A DNA stretch of 41,678 nt from CAYNBT01 sp964396025 (GTDB taxonomy: Bacteria > Patescibacteriota > WWE3 > UBA101185 > UBA10185). The notes under the pieces were generated by a model that was not told the origin of the DNA, searched no databases, and worked only from the letters and a program-made list of their open reading frames with translations. The stretch lies in the NCBI GenBank assembly GCA_964396025.1, contig CAYNBT010000006.1, positions 1 to 41,678 of the forward strand, read 5' to 3'. Of the stretch, positions 33,214 through 39,394 are shown one piece after another. Positions within the stretch are counted from its first letter, which is position 1. Each line of letters opens with the position of its first letter. The translations under genes and the position numbers were made by a program.

Positions 33214-34483
33214 ACTCCGTGTTTATATTCTGCTCCTAATAATCCCTTTAATTTTAACTGCTTGTACTTTGCAGGATATTCCTTTAGTAGGTAAATTTTT
33301 TGCGGGCACTTCCGTTACAGGACCCGTTGAACTTTCTGTTTGGGGACTTTGGGATAGCTCTGATATTTTTGCCACTTTGGTCAAAAGCTACCAGCAAAGC
33401 GATAAAAACGTTTCTGTGAAATACGAAGATCGTTCTGTGATCGACCTTACCGAATATAAAGAACGTGTTTTTGAGAGAGCTGTAGACCCTGCAGGACCCG
33501 ATATAATGTTGGTACATAACAGTTGGGTACCCAGAATGGTTGCTGGAGGTTTGCTAAATCCCATGCCTTCAGGTTTAATCGATGCAGCGGCTTACAAGTC
33601 TACTTTTTACCCTGCTGCATTCTCAAGCGGTGTTGTAAACAATTCAGTTTATGCTGTTCCCTTTTATCATGATGGTTTAGTTTTGGTTTACAACAAAGCG
33701 CATTTTGAAGAAATCGGTCAATCCAGTCCTCCTACAGCTTGGGAAGAGTTTAGAAGATTAGCACTACAGCTTTCTAAGACTACAGAACAAGGTTTTAGAG
33801 CCGGAGCAGCTATTGGAAATGCAGATAACATCGACCACTTTTCAGATATTATTGGCTTGATGTGGTCCCAGGCCGGTGTATCGATTCCTGATCAAATAGA
33901 TTCAAAAGCTGCTCAAGATGCTGTAACTTTTTACACAAACTTTGTTGCAGCAGACGGTGTTTGGTCTGCCGATCTTCCTGAAGCCACTACCGCTTTTGTT
34001 AACGGACAAGTATCTATGATTTTAGTTCCAAGTTGGAGGCTTTTGGATATTGTAGAGTCTATGCCTGATACAGCAAACATAGGTGTGGCACCAGTTCCAC
34101 AAGCTATTCCTGCAAATCCTTCTTCTTGGGCAAGCTTCTGGATGTTTGTGGTGCCAAAAAGCAGTAAGCATGCAAATGCTTCATGGGAATTTTTGAATCA
34201 TTTGGTATCCCAAAAATCTCAGCTTACTTATTTTAATGAAGTATCTAAATCCCGTAGCTTTGGATCTCCTTACTCAAGAGTTGATTTGGCCAAAGAGTTA
34301 AACGACAATCCTTATTTGGGCCCTATACTTGATATGGCTCCTTATGCAAAAACCGGTGAGATTGCTGCCCGTTCTGGTAACAGAAGGCAAGTTACAGCCT
34401 TGAAAGATGCTGTGAATGCTGTGTTAGGCGGAACTGATGTTTCATCAGCTTTAACAAAGGCTAAAGAAGATATAGCAAAGTGA
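33206..34483 (+). CDS. extracellular solute-binding lipoprotein (family 1, sugar type)
   Basis: The 425-aa product has a lipoprotein signal (LLIIPLILTAC, lipobox Cys20) and an SBP family 1 body: LSVWGLWDSSDIFATLVKSYQ, GPDIMLVHNSWVPRMVAGGLLNPMP, YAVPFYHDGLVLVYNKAHFEE, MILVPSWRLLDI and FWMFVVPKSSKHANASWEFL. These proteins bind oligosaccharides for ABC importers. No permease or ATPase gene lies nearby, so it is an orphan receptor here. It overlaps the O-antigen-ligase-like gene and ends at a good terminator. Confidence 0.88.
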   Translation: MYKLRVYILLLIIPLILTACTLQDIPLVGKFFAGTSVTGPVELSVWGLWDSSDIFATLVKSYQQSDKNVSVKYEDRSVIDLTEYKERVFERAVDPAGPDIMLVHNSWVPRMVAGGLLNPMPSGLIDAAAYKSTFYPAAFSSGVVNNSVYAVPFYHDGLVLVYNKAHFEEIGQSSPPTAWEEFRRLALQLSKTTEQGFRAGAAIGNADNIDHFSDIIGLMWSQAGVSIPDQIDSKAAQDAVTFYTNFVAADGVWSADLPEATTAFVNGQVSMILVPSWRLLDIVESMPDTANIGVAPVPQAIPANPSSWASFWMFVVPKSSKHANASWEFLNHLVSQKSQLTYFNEVSKSRSFGSPYSRVDLAKELNDNPYLGPILDMAPYAKTGEIAARSGNRRQVTALKDAVNAVLGGTDVSSALTKAKEDIAK

Positions 34484-34513
34484 AGAACTTTGGTAGCCAG
34501 AGTTCTCTTTTCT
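34484..34513 (+). terminator. intrinsic terminator
   Basis: A 10-bp stem AGAACTTTGG / CCAGAGTTCT (one T-G pair) with a 3-base loop TAG, then CTTTTCTT. It begins right after the solute-binding protein stop. Confidence 0.7.
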
Positions 34514-34549
34514 TCGCTTGATAGCGCAGAATTACTCTAAGCTCTGTAG

Positions 34550-34555
34550 TATAAT
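34550..34555 (+). promoter_or_regulatory. -10 element of tsaD, leaderless
   Basis: TATAAT, six bases (cctcgt), then ATG at 34562. Confidence 0.65.
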
Positions 34556-34561
34556 CCTCGT

Positions 34562-35581
34562 ATGCTTATTCTAGGAATCGAAAGTTCTTGTGATGAGACC
34601 GCTGCAGCGGTCGTTTTGGATGGAACACGTATAGTGTCTAGTATTATTTCCTCCTCTAGTAATCTTCATGAAATAACAGGTGGTGTAGTGCCCGAAGTGG
34701 CTGCCCGAAAACAGGTTGAATATATAGTTCCGGTTATAGAGTCTGCGCTAATGGCTGCCTCTGAAAAACTATCTTTAAGCAGAAGCCAATTGGTAAGTCA
34801 GTTAGATTATGTTGCTGTTACTGTGGGGCCTGGTCTTATGGGTTCTCTCTCGGTGGGAGTAAATGCAGCTAAAGCATTGTCTTTTGCTTGGAACAAACCT
34901 CTGATACCTGTAAACCATCTGATAGGACATATTTACGCTAATTTTTTGGATACATCTTCCGTAATCACTTTTCCGGCTTTGGTGTTGGTGGTAAGTGGCG
35001 GACATACGGATCTTGTATTAATGAAAAATCATGGTGAGTTTGAATATTTAGGAGGCACTCTGGACGATGCTGCAGGCGAGGCTTTTGATAAGACAGCACG
35101 CTTGTTAGGTATAAAATCTTATCTGGGCGGTCCTGCACTCTCCCAATTAGCGTCTAGTTTGAGTACAGCCCCAAAAATATTACCTAGACCTAAAATTAAT
35201 GACGCTGATTATGATTTTTCGTTTTCGGGTTTAAAAACGGCTGTGTGGAGATTATTCATGCAAAAGAGCACCCCTATTGATGAAATAGCCCATGATTTTG
35301 AAAGTGCTGTTGTAGAAGTACTCGTAAAGAAAGCAACAAGGGCAATCAATGAATATAAAGTCAAAGATTTACTTCTTGGAGGTGGTGTGGCAGCCAACAA
35401 GCATTTACGTGAGTCTTTAGTTGAAGCTCTTCCCTCCATTAACATACACATTCCTCCTGTTTGGTTATGTGGAGACAATGCAGCGTATATAGCTTCAGCT
35501 GCCTATTTTAATCTTAAGGCTAAGCCTCTTTCAGAAATTGTGCCAAACCCTTCACTTACAATTCAAGATTACTCACTCTAG
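34562..35581 (+). CDS. tsaD: tRNA N6-threonylcarbamoyladenosine transferase TsaD
   Basis: The 339-aa product is full length: MLILGIESSCDETAAAVV, VPEVAARKQVE, PVNHLIGHIYANF (the metal-binding H-x3-H), LVVSGGHTDLVLM, GGTLDDAAGEAFDKTAR, and DYDFSFSGLKTAV. TsaD transfers the threonylcarbamoyl group to A37 of ANN-decoding tRNAs, with TsaB and TsaE, which are not in this window. It is monocistronic with a leaderless promoter and is followed by the DnaA-box cluster. Confidence 0.97.
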   Translation: MLILGIESSCDETAAAVVLDGTRIVSSIISSSSNLHEITGGVVPEVAARKQVEYIVPVIESALMAASEKLSLSRSQLVSQLDYVAVTVGPGLMGSLSVGVNAAKALSFAWNKPLIPVNHLIGHIYANFLDTSSVITFPALVLVVSGGHTDLVLMKNHGEFEYLGGTLDDAAGEAFDKTARLLGIKSYLGGPALSQLASSLSTAPKILPRPKINDADYDFSFSGLKTAVWRLFMQKSTPIDEIAHDFESAVVEVLVKKATRAINEYKVKDLLLGGGVAANKHLRESLVEALPSINIHIPPVWLCGDNAAYIASAAYFNLKAKPLSEIVPNPSLTIQDYSL

Positions 35582-35629
35582 TTTTTAGTTAAAACAATAT
35601 ATTCGCCTGTTTTAGCCCATGTTTAAAAG

Positions 35630-35744
35630 CAATAAATTTACGCACAAGTTATCCACAAAAATACTTGTTTTATCTCTCTAATCTTTGTGCTAAATTTGAG
35701 ATAGTAAAGTGCTAACAAATTAAAGTTGTTAAAAGTTTTCCACA
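35630..35744. promoter_or_regulatory. DnaA-box cluster between tsaD and DUF5343-like gene
   Basis: A perfect box TTATCCACA lies at 35649-35657. One-mismatch relatives are TTACGCACA just before it, TGTGCTAAA near 35687 on the other strand, and TTTTCCACA at 35736-35744, which ends one base before the next ATG. The 164-base gap 35582-35745 holds no gene. It could be a DnaA-titrating or regulatory site, or a second part of the origin. Confidence 0.55.
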
Positions 35745-35745
35745 C

Positions 35746-36300
35746 ATGTTTTATCCTTATCTAGCTGATAATTCTAAAATAGTCTCGTTTTTAAATTTGA
35801 TTTGTGTAAAAAATGTGCCAAAAAAAGTGACAAATCGCTACATACTTTCTTTAGGTTTTTTGAGTTCTAACGATAGACTGTTGATCAATTTAGCCAAATT
35901 TCTTGGATTAATTGATGCTAAAGGAATTCCCACTGATTTGTACAATGAAATCTATACCAGCAAGAAATATAGTTTTGTTTTAGCAAAATGTATAACTTCT
36001 GCCTATAAAAGCATCTATTTAAAAGATAAATCAGCTCATCATTTGACAGAAGATATATTGCTGAATTTATTCCAACAAGAATCCACTCAATCTAATTTAG
36101 TTCAAGCTGTAAAAACATTTAAATATTTGGGCTCGATTGCAGATTTCACACAAGAAGGCAGTTTAAACGTAAGCAAAAAAACTTCCCTTAACGTTGAAAG
36201 GCAGCAAAAAACAGTTAATCTTAATTTAACTGTTAATATTGGTGTTCAGGAGGATTACGATAAATTACTTCATTTGTTGAACAATATTCTATCGAATTAG
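35746..36300 (+). CDS. DUF5343-like protein, 184 aa
   Basis: The N-terminal 130 residues resemble DUF5343: NRYILSLGFLSSNDRLLINLAKFLGLIDAKGIPTDLYNEI, then SKKYSFVLAKCITSAYKSIY and TFKYLGSIADF. The pattern suggests winged-helix-like units and possible DNA binding. The C-terminal tail has beta strands (TVNLNLTVNIGVQEDYDKLLHLLNNIL). Its ATG follows a DnaA-box-like sequence with no SD or -10 at the usual spacing, so its control may involve DnaA. Function unknown. The stop lies in a 16-base tandem repeat. Confidence 0.6.
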   Translation: MFYPYLADNSKIVSFLNLICVKNVPKKVTNRYILSLGFLSSNDRLLINLAKFLGLIDAKGIPTDLYNEIYTSKKYSFVLAKCITSAYKSIYLKDKSAHHLTEDILLNLFQQESTQSNLVQAVKTFKYLGSIADFTQEGSLNVSKKTSLNVERQQKTVNLNLTVNIGVQEDYDKLLHLLNNILSN

Positions 36301-36317
36301 GATTCTATCGAATTAGG
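36286..36317 (+). repeat. tandem direct repeat, 2 x 16 bases
   Basis: ATTCTATCGAATTAGG occurs twice in a row, followed by a partial third copy (ATTCTG). The first copy contains the stop codon of the DUF5343-like gene. Probably a local duplication. Confidence 0.9.
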
Positions 36318-36338
36318 ATTCTGTTGACACAGTTCTAA

Positions 36339-36818
36339 ATGTCATTTATTAATGAATTGATGAAAAAAGACGAACTCAAAACTTATAAAGATGCGCGTAT
36401 GGATTTTTTGACCTTGGTGCAGGAGTTTCCTGAAAACAAACGAACAGAAAAGCTCTTTTCAGATTGGTCGTTACGAGATATTTTGGTTCACATCGCAGCA
36501 TGGGAAGGTTACACCATTGATGTATTGGATGATGTAGTTGCAGGTAACGAACCATACTACGTGGAAGATTCTGAGGAATTTAATCAAAACGCTGTAGAAG
36601 AAGGCAAAAACACCACATGGGAAGATGCTCACTCAGATATGTTAGAGACGGGAAGTATCTTTATTGAGTCTTACAGCTCCTTGGACGACACCTTGTGGGA
36701 TGCCCAGATTTGGGACAAATATGACTATACACTTAGAGAAATGCTTAAGACCAACACAGAGCATTATGTTGTACACAAGAAGGACATAGAGACTGTATTG
36801 TCGGGCCTAAAGTCTTAA
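36339..36818 (+). CDS. DinB/ClbS-like four-helix protein
   Basis: The 159-aa product has the DinB-superfamily pattern of the ClbS/DfsB (DUF1706) type: SDWSLRDILVHIAAWEGYTIDVLDD near residues 45-69, EEFNQNAVEEGKNTTWEDA, and YTLREMLKTNTEHYVVHKKDIE at the end. The His residues at HIAAWE and EHYVVHK sit where metal or substrate ligands lie in the family. ClbS opens the cyclopropane ring of colibactin; other members have unknown or detoxifying roles. The last 12 bases overlap the convergent proS gene. TTGACA lies just upstream but no clear -10 is found. Confidence 0.75.
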   Translation: MSFINELMKKDELKTYKDARMDFLTLVQEFPENKRTEKLFSDWSLRDILVHIAAWEGYTIDVLDDVVAGNEPYYVEDSEEFNQNAVEEGKNTTWEDAHSDMLETGSIFIESYSSLDDTLWDAQIWDKYDYTLREMLKTNTEHYVVHKKDIETVLSGLKS

Positions 36819-38501
36819 CACTTCCTCAACATTAAGAATCGCAGATTCCTTAGCAGAGCGTTTTTTTACTTCCACAGTATTGTCTGCAGTCTTTTTGGAA
36901 ACAACAAGCCTATACGCACACCCAATTAAGTCTGCATCGGCAAGTTTCTCGCCTGCTGTGGTGTTTTCTCTGTCATCAAAAAGCACTTCGGCCCCTGATT
37001 CTACAAGGTTTTTGTATAGTGCGTGGGCTTTTTTCTTTACATCCTCATCTTCCAAGTTTAGCCCTACTAAATGGAATCTGAATGGCGCAATGTTTTCCGG
37101 CCAGATAATGCCTTTTTCATCGTTATGTATCTCTACTACAGTAGCGAGCGTTCGCTCAATTCCTATACCATAGCAACCCATGTAATAAGGTTGATTGCTG
37201 TTTTGGCTATCCACAAACATTGCATTGGCCATTTTCTTGGAGTAATGATAGCCAAGTTGGAAAATATTTCCAACCTCAATACCTTTTTTCCTAAGCAGTC
37301 TGCTTTTTCCGTTTTCGGTTAAGTACCCTTCTTGCGCTAAAGCTATATCTGCAACTAATTCGCATGTAAAATCACGTCCGTAGTTAACGTTAATGGTATC
37401 CGTTTCTTCTTCTTTTTGACCACCTATAAAGTTTTTTGTTGTTTCGAGAGAGAGATCGCCAATGTATCGTACGTTTTTGTGTCCCCATGAGTGAACATAT
37501 CCGGTTTTGGTTCCAATGCGTTCAAGATCTTGTTCTGTGGCGTCTTCAAGCTGTCCCACAAGGCCAAGGGCTTGTTCCAATTTGGTCTTATTGATTTCCA
37601 AATCGCCTCTTATAACTGCAATTACGATTTGTCCGCTCACGCGCTCTTTGTACACAACATTTTTTAGGAATCTGTTTGCATTAAGTTGATAGTGTTTTAC
37701 GTTATCTTCCATAGTCTTTACCCAAGCAGGTTGTTTTATAATTTCCATTGATTTGATTTCTTCTTCCGTGTTGACTTCGTTGCGTTTAAATTTAGCTACA
37801 TCTTCATGTGCTATGTAAGAACCATCTTCGCTCACAAAATAGGTGCTTTCTCCAACATCTGAATCCACAATGAATTCGTGGCAATATTCGCCGCCAATAT
37901 ACCCATTGTCAGCAAGAACTGTTGTTGTAGTTAAGCCGATTCGGTTAAAGAATCTTGTATAAGTGTTTGCCATAACATCGTATTCTTTTTTAAAGTCTTC
38001 TTCGTTTGCATGGAACGAATATGCATCCTTCATAGTGAACTCTCGTGCACGAATTAAGCCGCCTTTTACGCGCAATTCGTCTCTAAATTTGGAAGAAACC
38101 TGATAAATGTTAAAAGGCAAATCTTTGTATGAGAGATTAAATCCACGAACAACATCCACAAACATTTCTTCCCCTGTACCGCCCAGTGCAAATTCCGCAT
38201 CTCTGCGATCTTTTACGACCATAAGCTCAAAACCTGCTGTATTGGTTCTGTTTGTTTCCTTCCATAGTTCCAATGGGTGAAGCACAGGGGAGAGCATTTC
38301 TTGCGCTCCTGTGCTATTCATCTCCTCTCGCAAAATATTGGTGATTTTGGAGCGAACTCGCATTCCTAAGGGAAGCATGTAATATCTGCCCGCAACACTT
38401 TCTCTAATAAACCCACCTTGATACAGCAATTTCTGTGAAACGGCTGTAATATCCTTTTTAGTTTGTTTTACTGTTTTTCCAAATAATTTTGAATAAAGCA
38501 T
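36807..38501 (-). CDS. proS: prolyl-tRNA synthetase (bacterial type)
   Basis: The 564-aa product is a full bacterial-type class II ProRS: GRYYMLPLGMRV, EMLSPVLHPLELWKETNR, motif 2 FRDELRVKGGLIRAREFTMKDAYSFH, the inserted editing region (about 225-385), and motif 3 GCYGIGIERTLA. It charges tRNA-Pro. SD AAAGGA precedes ATG. It is preceded by a leader of more than 360 bases with a T-box core and terminator, so uncharged tRNA-Pro should switch it on. Its 3' end overlaps the convergent DinB-like gene. Confidence 0.97.
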   Translation of the reverse strand: MLYSKLFGKTVKQTKKDITAVSQKLLYQGGFIRESVAGRYYMLPLGMRVRSKITNILREEMNSTGAQEMLSPVLHPLELWKETNRTNTAGFELMVVKDRRDAEFALGGTGEEMFVDVVRGFNLSYKDLPFNIYQVSSKFRDELRVKGGLIRAREFTMKDAYSFHANEEDFKKEYDVMANTYTRFFNRIGLTTTTVLADNGYIGGEYCHEFIVDSDVGESTYFVSEDGSYIAHEDVAKFKRNEVNTEEEIKSMEIIKQPAWVKTMEDNVKHYQLNANRFLKNVVYKERVSGQIVIAVIRGDLEINKTKLEQALGLVGQLEDATEQDLERIGTKTGYVHSWGHKNVRYIGDLSLETTKNFIGGQKEEETDTINVNYGRDFTCELVADIALAQEGYLTENGKSRLLRKKGIEVGNIFQLGYHYSKKMANAMFVDSQNSNQPYYMGCYGIGIERTLATVVEIHNDEKGIIWPENIAPFRFHLVGLNLEDEDVKKKAHALYKNLVESGAEVLFDDRENTTAGEKLADADLIGCAYRLVVSKKTADNTVEVKKRSAKESAILNVEEVLRL

Positions 38502-38538
38502 TTTTTCCTTTTGAAACCTATTACACTTATGCTAACAC

Positions 38539-38606
38539 AAAAAAGCCCCGTACTTGCCAAACCCTCACATACTAAAGTACGATCCGATTTGGCAAGGACG
38601 AGGCTC
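38539..38606 (-). terminator. T-box terminator of proS leader
   Basis: Minus strand: arms GCCTCGTCCTTGCCAAATC and GGTTTGGCAAGTACGGGGC pair over about 17 positions and are followed by T6. The 5' arm lies just after the T-box core, as required for competition with an antiterminator. Confidence 0.85.
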
Positions 38607-38690
38607 TTATACGAGTACCCGTGGTACCACCTTGCTTTTTTCTGTGATTTCTCACAAAAACTCTTTAGCTTTTTAAGCATTCTCTTTTTT

Positions 38691-38790
38691 NNNNNNNNNN
38701 NNNNNNNNNNNNNNNNNNNNNNNNNNNNNNNNNNNNNNNNNNNNNNNNNNNNNNNNNNNNNNNNNNNNNNNNNNNNNNNNNNNNNNNNNN
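38691..38790. other. assembly gap (100 N)
   Basis: Exactly 100 N, a common placeholder for a scaffold gap of unknown size. It lies inside the proS leader. The reading frames that cross it are artefacts. Confidence 0.98.
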
Positions 38791-38871
38791 CAGACTTTGG
38801 TCGAGAATCCAAAACAGGTTACTACCCTGCGTGCTCAGGGTTGGGAGCCCTTCATCGCAAATCTGAACTGA

Positions 38872-38899
38872 ATTTTATTACATTTTTTGGATTTGGCAA
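38872..38899 (-). promoter_or_regulatory. promoter of proS leader
   Basis: Minus strand: -35 TTGCCA (38899-38894), 16-base spacer, -10 TAAAAT (38877-38872). The predicted start is near 38865, just before the first hairpins of the T-box leader. Confidence 0.6.
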
Positions 38900-38921
38900 G
38901 TAGGAATCTTTGCTATACGTA

Positions 38922-38950
38922 TTTACAGCATCTTCCCAATCATGTATAAA
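38922..38950 (+). promoter_or_regulatory. promoter of ykvA-valS leader
   Basis: -35 TTTACA (38922-38927), 17-base spacer, -10 TATAAA (38945-38950). The start site is expected near 38957. It is back to back with the proS promoter. Confidence 0.65.
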
Positions 38951-38956
38951 TCAAGT

Positions 38957-39131
38957 ACGTATAAAAAGCGCTTAAATCTGGATTAATGTCACCAGATGTG
39001 CTGCGGAAAGAAAAGCCTCAAACATATGCGGCCAAGTAGAATCCGCCGGGAATGCCCGTTATCGCTGTAGTGAGTATAAGAAGGGCTGGAACCTTCCGTA
39101 ATGGAGCCTCTTGGGAAACCGGAGGTTTTTT
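38957..39131 (+). promoter_or_regulatory. T-box-like leader of ykvA-valS with terminator
   Basis: A hairpin AATCTGG-ATTAATGTCA-CCAGAT comes first; its loop contains GUC (Val codon) followed by A. GCCCGTTATCGC, then GTGAGTATAAGAAGGGCTGGAACC, follows the usual T-box order CCGUUAUC ... GAG ... AGGG-UGG-N-ACC. A terminator GCCTCTTGG-GAAA-CCGGAGG with T7 ends at 39131; AACCTTC just after the core can pair with its 3' arm. GGAGG in the 3' arm could serve as SD for ykvA. The core bulge reads UGGA, not the UGGU expected for a tRNA-Val with A73. The T-box call is likely but less certain than for proS. Confidence 0.65.
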
Positions 39132-39136
39132 TGTTT

Positions 39137-39388
39137 ATGGATATATTTATTAAAAATCAAAGCAAATTTTTTAAGAAGAATTGGAAATTTATTTTGTTCA
39201 TAATTTACCTCCTTTCTCCTGTTGATATTATTCCTGATGTTGTTGCTGGAGCAGGGCTGTTGGACGATTTGCTGTTCTTTATTTACGTATTGCTTGAAAA
39301 AAGAAAAAAACCTGTAATTCCGCAAAATAGTGCTAAATCATCTGACTCATCTGCCGAGGCAGTAGAAGGGGAAATAGTAAAATATTAA
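39137..39388 (+). CDS. YkvA/DUF1232 small membrane protein
   Basis: The 83-aa product has the DUF1232 motif IIYLLSPVDIIPDVVAGAGLLDDLLF (about residues 18-43) inside two short hydrophobic segments and a polar C-terminal tail. The family is widespread and of unknown function, thought to be membrane-bound. I use ATG at 39137, right after the leader terminator; an in-frame extension to 39101 would lie inside that terminator. The GGAGG of the terminator arm is 11 bases upstream. It is six bases before the valS ATG, so valS expression goes through it. Confidence 0.78.
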   Translation: MDIFIKNQSKFFKKNWKFILFIIYLLSPVDIIPDVVAGAGLLDDLLFFIYVLLEKRKKPVIPQNSAKSSDSSAEAVEGEIVKY

Positions 39389-39394
39389 GTGTAT

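Larger units (their letters stand above)
38502..38868 (-). promoter_or_regulatory. T-box riboswitch leader of proS (interrupted by gap)
   Basis: On the minus strand the T-box core AAGGTGGTACCACGGG (38633-38618) is followed by a strong terminator. Its UGGU fits the A73 discriminator expected in tRNA-Pro. The 5' part (38868-38791) folds into three short hairpins: AGGG-CTCCCAA-CCCT, CAGG-GTAGTAA-CCTG and TTTGG-ATTCTCGA-CCAAA. The first loop displays CCC, a Pro codon, followed by A. A 100-N gap lies between the two parts, so total length is unknown. T-box is well supported; the specifier is inferred. Confidence 0.8.

Noticed and set aside
36286..36317. Attachment site or mobile-element target duplication
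   Set aside because: The two copies are directly adjacent with nothing inserted between them and no integrase or transposase is present; simple tandem duplication is enough.
38468..38903. Open reading frames on both strands crossing the N gap
   Set aside because: They depend on 100 N being translated and lie in the proS T-box leader; they are not genes.
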